Source: Actinomyces oris (GTDB lineage: Bacteria; Actinomycetota; Actinomycetes; Actinomycetales; Actinomycetaceae). From it: a stretch of DNA of 64,000 nucleotides. Each line of letters starts with the position of its first letter. Position 1 is the first letter of the stretch. Position numbers and translations under genes: made by a program. The notes under the pieces were generated by a model. That model was given only the letters and a program-made list of their open reading frames with translations, had not been told where the DNA came from and searched no databases. The stretch covers positions 124,001 through 188,000 of the forward strand of contig NZ_MSGO01000005.1 of the NCBI RefSeq assembly GCF_001929375.1, in the 5' to 3' direction. Shown here piece by piece: positions 53,961 through 63,238 of the stretch.

Positions 53961-54599
53961 CTACCGCTCGTCCGACCGCGCCGGTCGCTGCTGCGTGCAC
54001 CGCGTGGGGCGCGGCCGCGGCGGGCGACGCGAGGGCGAGTGAGCCGGCCAGGTGGGACGGGCCGTACCAGCCACCGACTGACCACTGTTGCCGTCACCAT
54101 CCGATGCATCCGGCACCGCTCCAGGAGACGTGCCGTCACGGTCATCACCACCGTCGGTGCCGTGAGCTCTGCCGGTGGATGTAGACGCCGCTGCCTCCCG
54201 CACTGCCTGCTCGTTGTCCTGCAGCACCTGGGCCATTGCTGCCTGCATGGCCCGGCCGGCTTCTTGGCGCTGTTGGCTCAGCTCACTGCCCAGGGCCAGG
54301 GCGGCTGCCCAGGAGGAGCTGGCCGGTACGCCTGGCGCTCCTGCTGCTCTGGCCGCCTGGTGTGCGGAGCGCCAGCTGGCTGCGACCTCACCGGCGAGCT
54401 GACCAGCCTGGTAGCTGCTCGGCAGCGCGGCGGACAGCGAGAGCGGCGGCTCACCCATGGGCACCGGCTGACTCGCTCCGCCGGGTGGGACCTCCCGCCA
54501 GGCTGCCAGGCCGTCGCGCATCCCGTGGGCGAACGCCCAGCCGGTTGCGCCCACTACCGCCAGACCGATGAGGGCCAGGATCCCGATTACGACCGTCAT
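53961..54599 (-). CDS. One-helix membrane protein of the element
   Basis: 212 residues. An N-terminal transmembrane helix (MTVVIGILALIGLAVVGAT) is followed by an Ala/Gln-rich helical region (about 60-140) and an Arg/Pro/Ser-rich C-terminal tail. GAGG before the ATG. No family recognised. Its place beside transfer genes suggests a mating or scaffold role, unproven. Confidence 0.65.
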   Translation of the reverse strand: MTVVIGILALIGLAVVGATGWAFAHGMRDGLAAWREVPPGGASQPVPMGEPPLSLSAALPSSYQAGQLAGEVAASWRSAHQAARAAGAPGVPASSSWAAALALGSELSQQRQEAGRAMQAAMAQVLQDNEQAVREAAASTSTGRAHGTDGGDDRDGTSPGAVPDASDGDGNSGQSVAGTARPTWPAHSPSRRPPRPRPTRCTQQRPARSDER

Positions 54600-54688
54600 G
54601 ATGAAACCTCCGAAGATGAGAAGAGATGAGAGAAGAAGAGAAGGAAGCGGAGAGAAGAACGTGAGGAGAAGAAGCGGCGCCCCTGGGG

Positions 54689-54988
54689 CTACAGCTGCCC
54701 GATCCGCTGCCCAGCGCCCAGGGCGTATCCCGTGATGATCGCTTCGTAGAACTGAGCACCGCCGGGAGCGATGCGGGTCTGGGCCTCGGCCTGGGTGACC
54801 AGCGTGGCGATGTTGGTCAGGACTTGAGAGGTCAGGAAGGCCCGGGCCTGCTCGGCCTGGGCCGCTACTTCTGCCTGGGCGGCGACCTGCTCGATCTCCC
54901 GCCTGGTCACCCGGGCCTGGCCATTGCCCAGCACCACCCCCATCCGAGTGCGCTGGGGCGAGAAGAGACTGAGATTGGTAGAAGCCAT
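54689..54988 (-). CDS. Small helical protein of the element
   Basis: 99 residues with a probable amphipathic helix (REIEQVAAQAEVAAQAEQAR, about 30-49) and a C-terminal part QFYEAIITGYALGAGQRIGQ. AAAGGA precedes the ATG. No family recognised. It is the first gene of the leftward element block and faces the divergent gene at 55557. Confidence 0.7.
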   Translation of the reverse strand: MASTNLSLFSPQRTRMGVVLGNGQARVTRREIEQVAAQAEVAAQAEQARAFLTSQVLTNIATLVTQAEAQTRIAPGGAQFYEAIITGYALGAGQRIGQL

Positions 54989-55556
54989 GAGAAGAGTCCT
55001 TTCGAGAAGAGAGGAAGGAAGAGAGAACGACGGCCGGGGCTGCCGCTCTGGGCGGAGCGGGCCGCGCTACCTGCCACTAGCCGCGCTAGACCAGCGTTTT
55101 CTGCCGGTCTGGCCCTGGGCTCGTGGCGTTGGTTAGAACGGTAGGCAGGCCGCGCCGCAGTGCCGTCAAAGTTGGAAGAAAGTTGGAAAAGAGGGCTCAC
55201 TCAGGCATCCACCACTGACGCACCCGAGCAGCTACGAGTCGGCCCCTCGCGGTCGGCAGGCCAGCGACTGCGGCAAGGAGCCAGTCCGCCAAGCCAGGAG
55301 CAGACGGCTTGCCTCTGTTCTTCGGCTCCCCCGCTATATCTCCTGGTTTGTTCCGACCTCTCGGTCTAGGCTGGCTTGCGGCCCGTCCCGTCTGCCGACG
55401 ACTGAGTTACCACCCATGACTGGCCCGTCGCGGCAGGCGCCTCACCAGCACCGGCACCGACCTCTCGGGCAGCTCCTCGCTGCCCCGCCCCAGCGACTTC
55501 ATCTCTGCCTATCCCCGCACCAGCTCTGCCCGTACTCCCCTCAAGGAGGCTTGCTC
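54989..55556. promoter_or_regulatory. Divergent control region with direct repeats
   Basis: 568 bp between divergent element genes. AAGTTGGAA occurs at 55169-55177 and 55180-55188, 11 bases apart, about one helical turn, which could be a protein-binding site. No gene with a ribosome site was seen. It may also hold a transfer or replication origin, but no motif proves this. Confidence 0.4.
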
Positions 55557-56552
55557 ATGTCCCGCGCTCGTCTCGATGCCGATGACGCTGCTTCCTTGCT
55601 GCGTGAGCTGGCGTGGCTGCGCAAGCGCGGTGGGTTTACGGCGGCGCGGCTGGTGCACGCCCCGATCGTCGATGAGGTGCTCCGGGGTAGCCTGGAGGAC
55701 TCCTTTGAGCGGCTGCGTCACCGCTTTGTCTCGGCTATTCACAGCCTGAGTGAGAGCGGGAGTGAGCAGGATGAGCCGCTGGTAGGTGTGCTGCTGGCAG
55801 CCTTCGCCCTCAGCCCTGAGACGGCGGGTAGTGGCAGCCTGCTGGAGCGGCGACGAGCCATGGCGACCCGCTTGGGGTGCAGCATGGAGACGATCGCGTC
55901 GCGGGAGGAGGCCGGCCTGCGCCTGCTGCACAGCCGCCTGGTGGCCGGGCGTTACGCCCAGGCACCGCTGGTGCTGGATGTGCCGGAGATGCACGGTGGG
56001 ATCGTCTATGAGGAGACCACTACCCTCATCGTGGTGGAGCAGCGTCGGTGGCGGGGCACGGTGGAGCACTACCGGCTGGCCAACATGGCCGGCGAGCTGG
56101 ACTTCGTCACCATCTCGCGCTCCTACCCCGCCCATGTCACGGCGCAGCCGGGCGGAGAGTTCAGCGTCAACAGCCGTCCCGTCGAAGGGGCTGGGTGGAA
56201 CGACCACTTCTGGCACATCGACCCGGCCACCGGTAGGCGCACGCCGATGCACGACGCGACGCGCTACGACCTCGCCTTCCGCCTCGAGCCCCTGCCGGGT
56301 GAGGAGCCCACCACGCCGATCTCCTTGGCTAGCCGGGCCTTCCACGCCCGCTCACTGCTGGCCACCATCCAGGTACGCTTCATCGGGGAGGTGCCGTCCA
56401 GCATCTGGCAGTTCACTGGGGCTAGCCCCTTCGCCCGTCCCCAAGCCGCCAACCAGTACAACCGCACACACCTGGACGCCCAGCAGCGTGCCACCCTCAC
56501 CCAGCGCGACGTCCACGGCGGGCTGTTCAGCGGGTTCGGGTGGGAGTGGTGA
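55557..56552 (+). CDS. Divergent element protein of unknown function
   Basis: 331 residues from an ATG with AAGGAGG 7 bases upstream. The N-terminal third is helical (LDADDAASLLRELAWLRKRG through FAL) with a possible HTH-like turn (RRAMATRLGCSMETIASREEAGL). The remainder is beta-rich and ends HGGLFSGFGWEW. No family recognised. Its divergence from the transfer block suggests a regulator, but this is only positional inference. Confidence 0.75.
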   Translation: MSRARLDADDAASLLRELAWLRKRGGFTAARLVHAPIVDEVLRGSLEDSFERLRHRFVSAIHSLSESGSEQDEPLVGVLLAAFALSPETAGSGSLLERRRAMATRLGCSMETIASREEAGLRLLHSRLVAGRYAQAPLVLDVPEMHGGIVYEETTTLIVVEQRRWRGTVEHYRLANMAGELDFVTISRSYPAHVTAQPGGEFSVNSRPVEGAGWNDHFWHIDPATGRRTPMHDATRYDLAFRLEPLPGEEPTTPISLASRAFHARSLLATIQVRFIGEVPSSIWQFTGASPFARPQAANQYNRTHLDAQQRATLTQRDVHGGLFSGFGWEW

Positions 56553-57154
56553 AGAGAGTATCCACGAGGTTGCGCCCCACCTTCGTCGTTACCATCGCGT
56601 GACAATCGGTTGTGCACTCCTACAATGCAAAGAACCTCGAAACTGCCCGTGACCTGCGAAGTTGCGACATCACCAACCCCTTCCTCCTGCTAATGTAACA
56701 GACTCAGCGTGGACTACTGTTTCTACCGACCCACAGCGGTATATTGGCTGCATCGACCCCAAGATTTACACATAACCGCAGCGGAACAGCGTTGAACGCC
56801 ACGCCGCATCGGGGCACCATCATCCATCAGCAGTAGCGCAAAGGCGGAAGGATATGAGCACCAAGGCACCTACACACCAGACAGGCACACTGCTTGCCTA
56901 CTGGATGCTCTTGACCGCCATATTCCGCTGCTGCCGAATGCCTACTATAACCACGTCAGCCTGCACTACAAAGCCACAGTCGTTGCCATTTGATCATTGC
57001 CGCAAACGCATCGATTGTGAAGTGATTTGGCAGGACGATATAAATACCGCCCCACGACGTTGGGGAATGAAGGTGTTACCCATCCCTTAATTTATCGGTC
57101 GAGTTGATTAATCGTTGGGCACACATAGCCAATCTATGGTATGATAGACGTGTT
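56553..57154. other. AT-rich gap at the start of the cargo region
   Basis: 602 bp where base composition shifts to higher A+T. A weak 78-codon frame at 56854 is not accepted. TATGAT at 57140-57145 may be the -10 of the following gene. Confidence 0.4.
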
Positions 57155-57622
57155 ATGTGTGAACGATTATCTCAACAATCAGGCCAGTTTGGCTCCGCTG
57201 GCGAAAAATATCCCTCGAGCCAAGAAGTAAGTACGCACACTTTACGTGAACGCCTAAAACACGCTATTGGGGCACTAGCCTCACGAGTAACGGAGTCAAA
57301 AACCATGCCACTGTTTATGCAAGACTATGTCCGTCGAGCGGTGCAGAAGCTAGAAAACTACAAGCACACAATTGAATCGCGAAACATTAATGTAATTGGC
57401 CCGGTAGCCGACCAGGTCGCATATGGATTACCGAACAGTAGTTCCGACCTACTTGTCAGCATTCCGTTAGCTTACCCAACAACACCTGAACTACTCGAAG
57501 ATCAGCGCGCACTAATTGAGGAAGCGAAAGAACCGGGATACTATGATCGTATCGATAGAATGTTCGTATCCAATGTCAATTCGGCGCAGTCTAGCTCCGA
57601 TGAGCAGCGTGTAGCCAACTAA
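57155..57622 (+). CDS. Cargo protein of unknown function
   Basis: 155 residues, hydrophilic, with a helical N-terminal part (about 20-75, LRERLKHAIGALASRVTESK then DYVRRAVQKLENYKHTIESR) and an acidic second half. Codons are often A/T-ended, unlike the flanking chromosome. The ATG at 57155 is 9 bases from a TATGAT box, and no ribosome site is seen; 57104 is an alternative start. No family recognised. Confidence 0.6.
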   Translation: MCERLSQQSGQFGSAGEKYPSSQEVSTHTLRERLKHAIGALASRVTESKTMPLFMQDYVRRAVQKLENYKHTIESRNINVIGPVADQVAYGLPNSSSDLLVSIPLAYPTTPELLEDQRALIEEAKEPGYYDRIDRMFVSNVNSAQSSSDEQRVAN

Positions 57623-57822
57623 TACTGACTGCTGGTTACAGCCGACCACAAATTAGCGTCTCTACACATCATATAGGGGCGCTATTTTGGTGCATTTTTA
57701 CTTAGTTTAAGTACATACAATAAGGCGAAGCGAGCAGTACTAACCCGAGAAAACGCAGACTATTGCCGAATCTGCAGATTGCCATCATAGAATCGTCCAA
57801 TGTCCATTTTGGAATAAAGAGC

Positions 57823-59805
57823 ATGAACACTACTTTTCTAAATGTTAGAAACGCAATCATCAGCGTACTCGGAGAAGAAAGCAGACTCTGGGAAGTTTGT
57901 CTATACTATCAGACTCTCTCTGGCAGAGAATGGACGCGAAGCGAAATAGAGACTATTGAGTTTGAAAGCGAACGAACACTAAAACGAACGGTAGCCTTGG
58001 ACGTTGACTACAACGCCATCAACCAAATTCGATACGACTACAATCAAACAAGCAAAAGGTTCTTCCTTCCACTGCAGGAGAGGCTGATCCGACGCCCGCT
58101 GCTTAACGCAGAAGTTTGGAATTCACAGAGCCATCACGTCACACTAGCACAGAGCTATGAAAACGAGATACTCAATGCTGCTGTCCTTACGGGAAGACTG
58201 ATACGAGCTCTCTTAACCAACAGTGTACAATTAGACACCAATCAACTCTGGGTTCTGGACACAATTGAGTGGATCCTTGAATCGACGGCGCACGTCAATC
58301 AGCAGGAAGTTGCAGAGACAGCGATTGCGGTAAAAGCAAAACTTGTTGAGTTGCTACCTGACGGAGTTTATGACGAAGCGTTATACAAATTGGGGGATAA
58401 GTTCTTCACTCCATTCATTCAATCCTATCAAATGCTGAAAGTCAACTATACTCTATTCGCCGCTATGGAGTGCTCAAATAATCCATTAGAAGCGCGTCGA
58501 GAATTCTACAGTGAGGTAGCTGGAAAAGATATAGACACCATCACATTGGTAAAGTATGACTCTGTGGGGCACTCTGACTCTAAATCCCGTCCAGGCTGGA
58601 AACTATCGAATGTCTTTACCGGAACTGAGTACATGATAGGACTGCCCTTATTCGGGCGCAACGCTAAAGAATGTCACGCTCGACTCGTGTGTCCAAAAGG
58701 TATGATTATCGATAGTGTTAGGATATTTTGCGGCACACACAATTTTCCACTATACCGTTGGCCCCTTGGAAGTAAGTCGCCGAAGCATTGGTCACCGAAC
58801 TATGGCTATATGGAACCGATGGCACATGTTGATGAAGGAGGTAAGAAGAAACCAACGCTTAAAACTACAGGGTCGGCCGCCACACTGAACGTAATATATA
58901 ATCGAAGACATGTAGAGCTTCATGACTGCGGTTTACCGCCACGATGGCCGATTGGAAGTACCGATCAGTCACCTACGGGAGCTGACAACGCATCGTCAAC
59001 GTGGCAAGTGTGTCTTAGTATGAGTAGCAGGCGATCAAGATTCTTGGTCCCGACATTAGGCCTGCTAGTATGTAGCATATATGCTCTCGCCGTCAACATA
59101 CTTAAAGCAAAGGAATCCGATTACGGAATTAGTTTGTCATCAGTCAGTACCCTTGGGTTGCCTCTGCTGCTCGGATTTTTGGTGGTCGGTGAAGAGCATC
59201 TTGTGCTTTATCAGACACTATTAAAAGTACGTTCTGCCGTTGCCAAAGCCACCGTAATATTCGTCATCACAGCCTGCAGTTTAGCGGTAGTGGGGAGAAA
59301 TCAGTACTCGATTACGCTATTCGTCATAGCTATATTCTTAGGGTTAAAGGCAATATTTCACACGCTCATTCAGATTGTGAGGATCGAATATTTCAGAGCC
59401 GACGCCTTCGAAGATACGCGTATGAAACTAGCGCAAAAATATCATGAGCTCATTGACGATCAGTTAGCGGAAATATATAAGACTGAGAATGACCGAAATA
59501 GAAGAATCAAGCTAACAAAACGACTCGCCCGCCAAGCAAAATGGAAAATTTTTAATATGGCGGTGTTTAACCACAAAGGCAACACACATATACTCCACGA
59601 TGTCCACGCACAAATTCTACCCACGTGGGCTCTCAAGCTCTATCCCACGACACGACGAAAACTGCTGTTAGAACTCCTGTTGTTATTATTGCTCATTAAA
59701 GCCACGGCCATTACATACTCGTTTGTTGTCCGGTTCCTAGGCGTAGCCGGTAAGACACTCTGGCCGATAGTTGAGCAGGCACTTTCTTGGCTATCGCTTA
59801 TTTAA
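57823..59805 (+). CDS. Large multi-pass membrane protein of unknown function
   Basis: 660 residues from the ATG at 57823 (an upstream in-frame TTG at 57763 is possible). A soluble region of about 405 residues is followed by four hydrophobic segments (starting LVPTLGLLVCSIYALAV and ending TLFVIAIFLGLKAIFHTLI), a charged helical stretch of about 85 residues, and a final hydrophobic segment with LLLELLLLLLLIK. Codons are AT-rich. No catalytic motif or family was recognised. A large soluble domain attached to a membrane bundle would fit an abortive-infection effector, but that is speculation. Confidence 0.75.
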   Translation: MNTTFLNVRNAIISVLGEESRLWEVCLYYQTLSGREWTRSEIETIEFESERTLKRTVALDVDYNAINQIRYDYNQTSKRFFLPLQERLIRRPLLNAEVWNSQSHHVTLAQSYENEILNAAVLTGRLIRALLTNSVQLDTNQLWVLDTIEWILESTAHVNQQEVAETAIAVKAKLVELLPDGVYDEALYKLGDKFFTPFIQSYQMLKVNYTLFAAMECSNNPLEARREFYSEVAGKDIDTITLVKYDSVGHSDSKSRPGWKLSNVFTGTEYMIGLPLFGRNAKECHARLVCPKGMIIDSVRIFCGTHNFPLYRWPLGSKSPKHWSPNYGYMEPMAHVDEGGKKKPTLKTTGSAATLNVIYNRRHVELHDCGLPPRWPIGSTDQSPTGADNASSTWQVCLSMSSRRSRFLVPTLGLLVCSIYALAVNILKAKESDYGISLSSVSTLGLPLLLGFLVVGEEHLVLYQTLLKVRSAVAKATVIFVITACSLAVVGRNQYSITLFVIAIFLGLKAIFHTLIQIVRIEYFRADAFEDTRMKLAQKYHELIDDQLAEIYKTENDRNRRIKLTKRLARQAKWKIFNMAVFNHKGNTHILHDVHAQILPTWALKLYPTTRRKLLLELLLLLLLIKATAITYSFVVRFLGVAGKTLWPIVEQALSWLSLI

Positions 59806-60026
59806 ACAGGTTCTGTTAATCGCGTGCCACCCGATCCCAAGTACGGCGCTCCAAACGAGCAACTCAACTACTCAACCAACATACCCAAACCGACTCCATT
59901 GACTTCCTGCAGAGTGAGCGACGACAACTAGGTCAGTTCTCGTCACACTCTCGATTGTGAAGAGGCTCTCTGCGTGGGCTATAATTAAAGTCCACAAGAT
60001 CGAACGGAGTATGGGAACGGCCGGGA

Positions 60027-60320
60027 TTGAAAATCCTTGGCGCATACGGGCAGTTGACAAAGGCGGCAAAGGAAGCTGGTGGTGTGGAGAAACTGATCGC
60101 TAACCTCGAATCAGCTGCCGTATCACGAGCGGCGATGGGGTTGCGCGTGCAGGGCGCAGTTTTCACTGCGGTCGGCGCGGGTATTGTTGGAGTTGCATAC
60201 AAGGTCTATCAGCGAAAGAAGCAAGTGAACGTTGAGTCACAGGAGACTGCTCGGGCTGAGCTACGTAAAGCCTTTGATGCAGAAGAGCAAGAACAAGACG
60301 ATGATGCAGACGGCCAATGA
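60027..60320 (+). CDS. Small one-helix protein
   Basis: 97 residues from a TTG start (no ATG fits the N-terminus). A helical region is followed by a hydrophobic segment (AVFTAVGAGIVGVAYKVYQ, about 44-62) and an acidic tail (AEEQEQDDDADG). It resembles a membrane-anchored partner subunit. No family recognised. Confidence 0.55.
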   Translation: MKILGAYGQLTKAAKEAGGVEKLIANLESAAVSRAAMGLRVQGAVFTAVGAGIVGVAYKVYQRKKQVNVESQETARAELRKAFDAEEQEQDDDADGQ

Positions 60321-60829
60321 ATAATTTGGCTTACTGTCTGAGCCTGCAAAAGTCGATAGGCGGTTGTTTGTTCTCTAGCAGATCTGGGGGCGTCGGTGCA
60401 TAGGCGCACAAGCCTAGCGGAGTTCTTAAGAGCGCACCACCTACCTGGCACTGTCCGGCTTGAGAGCTCAACACCTGGGGATGTTCATCTCCGAGACGAC
60501 GCTCCTGCGGGCGTCCTCCGAGACTTGGATGAATAACCTTGCCCCCCACACACAGCCATAGCCAACCACTGGGAGGTGACGGCGGCGGTCGGTGTGACCA
60601 TGCCCGATACGACGGCAGAAGCGTCGCCAACTAGCCCAACGGATCCTAGTGTACGTACCCCGTCTCACCGTGCTTCACAGTCACCGCCCGTAGGGTCATC
60701 GTCCCGGCGATCAGGGGTAGTAGCCTCAACCTGCCGTAAGTCGGCACATTCCACCACCTGTTAGGCGCCGTGCGGCACATGCAGCACCTGCGCGGAGCCG
60801 TCGACGCTCTGTTCAGGTAACATTCAGCC
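60321..60829. other. Gap upstream of the cargo kinase
   Basis: 509 bp. The second half is richer in G+C than the flanking cargo genes and may be remnant DNA. The kinase -10 (TAACAT, 60818-60823) lies at its right end, 6 bases before the ATG. No gene or stable RNA was recognised. Confidence 0.4.
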
Positions 60830-62314
60830 ATGGTGACGGTGAAGCTTGAGCAGCATACGTGGCAAGTCGGAGACGAGCTCGGTGCTGGTGGGTATGGATC
60901 GGTGCGAGAGGCGCGGCGGGACGGCGTCGAACGTGCGGTGGCGAAGTTCGTCCCGATCGAGCCTGGCGCTCAGCGTGAGCTCCTGATCGGAGCCTCAACG
61001 AACTTGCCCCATGTGGTGCCCGTGCTGGACAGTGGTGAGCATGACAACATGTACGTCCTGATCATGCCGCGCGCCGAGTATTCTCTCCGCCAGTACATTA
61101 CGGACAATGATCTGTGCCTCGAGGAAAAGATTGCTATCCTCTCCGATGTCGCGCATGGGTTGAATGAGATTGGGCAAAAAGGTCTGGTTCATCGTGACCT
61201 GAAGCCAGAGAACGTGCTCTACACGGACGGCGTCTGGAAGTTATGCGACTTTGGCATCGCCCGCTATCGAGACGCCTCAACATCTGCTGCGACGCGTAAG
61301 CATAGCTTCACCAAGCTGTACGCGGCTCCAGAGCAGTGGCAGAGTGAACGGGCAACGCCATCCACTGATATATACGCCTTCGGGGTGATGGCCTACGAAC
61401 TGCTAGAAGGCCACCTGCCGTTCGAAGGAGACACCGCAGCAGAGTTACGAGAGATGCACCTTAACACTGCTCCGCCAGATTTGAGCATCGAGGTTCCTCA
61501 GCTACAGCTCATGGTCGGACACTGTCTCTACAAAGCGGCTGGAGCACGCCCCACCGTCGATTGGGTTCTGCAGCAACTCGCCCACGCTGCAGACGCTCCT
61601 GCAAGTCCTGGCATACAGCAACTACAGCAAGTTTCGCAACAGTTTTCGGCGCTGCGGTCGCAAGCGCTAGCCGAAGACGAGCAACGCAGGATGTTGCGAG
61701 AACGACGTAAGAGATTATTCCAAGACGCATGTCGGTCGTTTGAACACCTCCGATCCACGGTACAAGACACGATCGTCGATAACGCACCTTTTGCAAAGAC
61801 CGAAGAGCGGCGTGAGCAGACAAATCTCGGTGACCAGATCACGATCTCGATCGTGACATTGGTTGCGGCGCGTCTCGAGTTTGTGAGTCCGCGAATAATC
61901 CAGCCAGAGCGATGGAACGGGCCATTTGAGGTGATCGCTTGTGCCAGTATCGAGTTGGATCAAACCTCGACTCACAACGATTATCCTGGCCGTTCACATT
62001 CCCTATGGTACTGCGACGCACTGCATGAGGGGCGGTTTGACTGGTTTGAACTTGCGTTTATGGATTCTCCGCTATTCGGTGGTCGGCAGCGTATGGAGCC
62101 ATACGCTGCGCAGCCAGAACAGATCTCAATAGCCTTCGAGAGAGTAATTGGTACTGCACAACTTGCCTGGCCTCTCGAGCGACTTGACCGCGCAGACCCG
62201 CAAGAGTTTGTTGACCGCTGGATTGGCTGGTTCGCAGAGGCGAGCAATTCCAAGTTGTTTAAGCCATCGACCATGCCGGAGAAGCCTGTTGAGCGCAACT
62301 GGCGGGGAGCCTAA
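60830..62314 (+). CDS. Serine/threonine protein kinase with unknown C-terminal domain
   Basis: 494 residues. A full kinase domain at about 8-250: LGAGGYGSV loop, Lys in AVAKFVP, HRDLKPENVLY catalytic loop, CDFGIARY, and YAAPEQW. It should be active, unlike the chromosomal pseudokinase at 24285-26030. No transmembrane helix. A short coiled coil (about 262-310) is followed by a domain of about 185 residues (from DNAPFAKTEERREQTN) that I do not recognise. Probably leaderless. Stand-alone cytosolic kinases in accessory islands are sometimes phage-defence effectors; here this is inference. Confidence 0.88.
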   Translation: MVTVKLEQHTWQVGDELGAGGYGSVREARRDGVERAVAKFVPIEPGAQRELLIGASTNLPHVVPVLDSGEHDNMYVLIMPRAEYSLRQYITDNDLCLEEKIAILSDVAHGLNEIGQKGLVHRDLKPENVLYTDGVWKLCDFGIARYRDASTSAATRKHSFTKLYAAPEQWQSERATPSTDIYAFGVMAYELLEGHLPFEGDTAAELREMHLNTAPPDLSIEVPQLQLMVGHCLYKAAGARPTVDWVLQQLAHAADAPASPGIQQLQQVSQQFSALRSQALAEDEQRRMLRERRKRLFQDACRSFEHLRSTVQDTIVDNAPFAKTEERREQTNLGDQITISIVTLVAARLEFVSPRIIQPERWNGPFEVIACASIELDQTSTHNDYPGRSHSLWYCDALHEGRFDWFELAFMDSPLFGGRQRMEPYAAQPEQISIAFERVIGTAQLAWPLERLDRADPQEFVDRWIGWFAEASNSKLFKPSTMPEKPVERNWRGA

Positions 62315-62440
62315 ATCCTGGCAGGTTGGTGTCATCACCAACGAAGTTGCCAGCCCACGCTCTACACAACGCGAGGAGTTCCTTTAACCTCCCAGCGTCC
62401 AGTATACGTTAAAAAGTTGGTTCTCTTGTTTCGAGTGCGA

Positions 62441-63163
62441 TTAACCACGAACGACTGTTACAATGAGGCCAACAATCGTGATAGCAAGAGTCCACGCTCC
62501 GATACAGATTGTCCACGCGGAAGCCTTTCCTGCACTTTTGTTGCTCTCATAGATTCTTCGATCCACACTTTCCATCTTTTGGTTGAGTTGCTGAATATTG
62601 GCAGCCATCGCCTGCAGTACATCCAATTGAGCAGCAGTCATTTCGACCTGACTCTCGGCCCGCTCATCGCGCTCCTGAACAGCTTCTGCGATGCCGTCTA
62701 GCTCCACCTCAAAATTACGCCGATATTGAGATTCAATAGCTGGTTGAACAATGGCCGACCTTGGAATCATTGATGCATCGTCTGCATAAACTTTTGGAAG
62801 TATATCTGTCGTCGGAGGCACTGATTCAACGATCTTCTTGAATGATTCGTTTTGTATGACCACTTTAGGATCAAAACTTACTGGCACTCTAATTCGTGAA
62901 ATTTGCTCCGCCACACGTTCATTAAGTGCTCGCATAGCAGGCTTCAGGGCGTCGGCAAGCTTCTTGCTCTGTCTCAATGCTTCTTCATGCTGAGGATGAG
63001 ACTCGTCATTGATTGCTTCTTGCATCTCTCGCAATGTCATTCGAACACCATCACCCTCATCCGCTTCTATAGCATCCATCATCGAATCGACGGATTCATC
63101 GTCTTCGCGAGAGGCTTCATTGTCCCTCTCGTCATCGCCCAGTGGAGTTGTTTCTTTGCTCAT
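62441..63163 (-). CDS. Coiled-coil protein with C-terminal membrane anchor
   Basis: 240 residues. An acidic N-terminus (many Glu/Asp in the first 40) is followed by helical regions (about 55-95 and 155-215, with QVEMTAAQLDVLQAMAANIQ) and a C-terminal hydrophobic segment (AWTICIGAWTLAITIVGLIV). No family recognised. Same strand as the upstream HTH gene, 75 bp apart, probably one operon. Confidence 0.7.
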   Translation of the reverse strand: MSKETTPLGDDERDNEASREDDESVDSMMDAIEADEGDGVRMTLREMQEAINDESHPQHEEALRQSKKLADALKPAMRALNERVAEQISRIRVPVSFDPKVVIQNESFKKIVESVPPTTDILPKVYADDASMIPRSAIVQPAIESQYRRNFEVELDGIAEAVQERDERAESQVEMTAAQLDVLQAMAANIQQLNQKMESVDRRIYESNKSAGKASAWTICIGAWTLAITIVGLIVTVVRG

Positions 63164-63238
63164 ATCATATTCATTTCTAGTATTATTTTCTTAATGACGA
63201 CGTTTCTCTTGCTCGGTTCACTACATCCTGCATCAACC

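Noticed and set aside
56854-57090. 78-codon frame with GGAAGG just before its ATG
   Set aside because: The ribosome-site spacing is too short and the composition (many Cys, Thr and Arg) is not protein-like; kept as unlikely.
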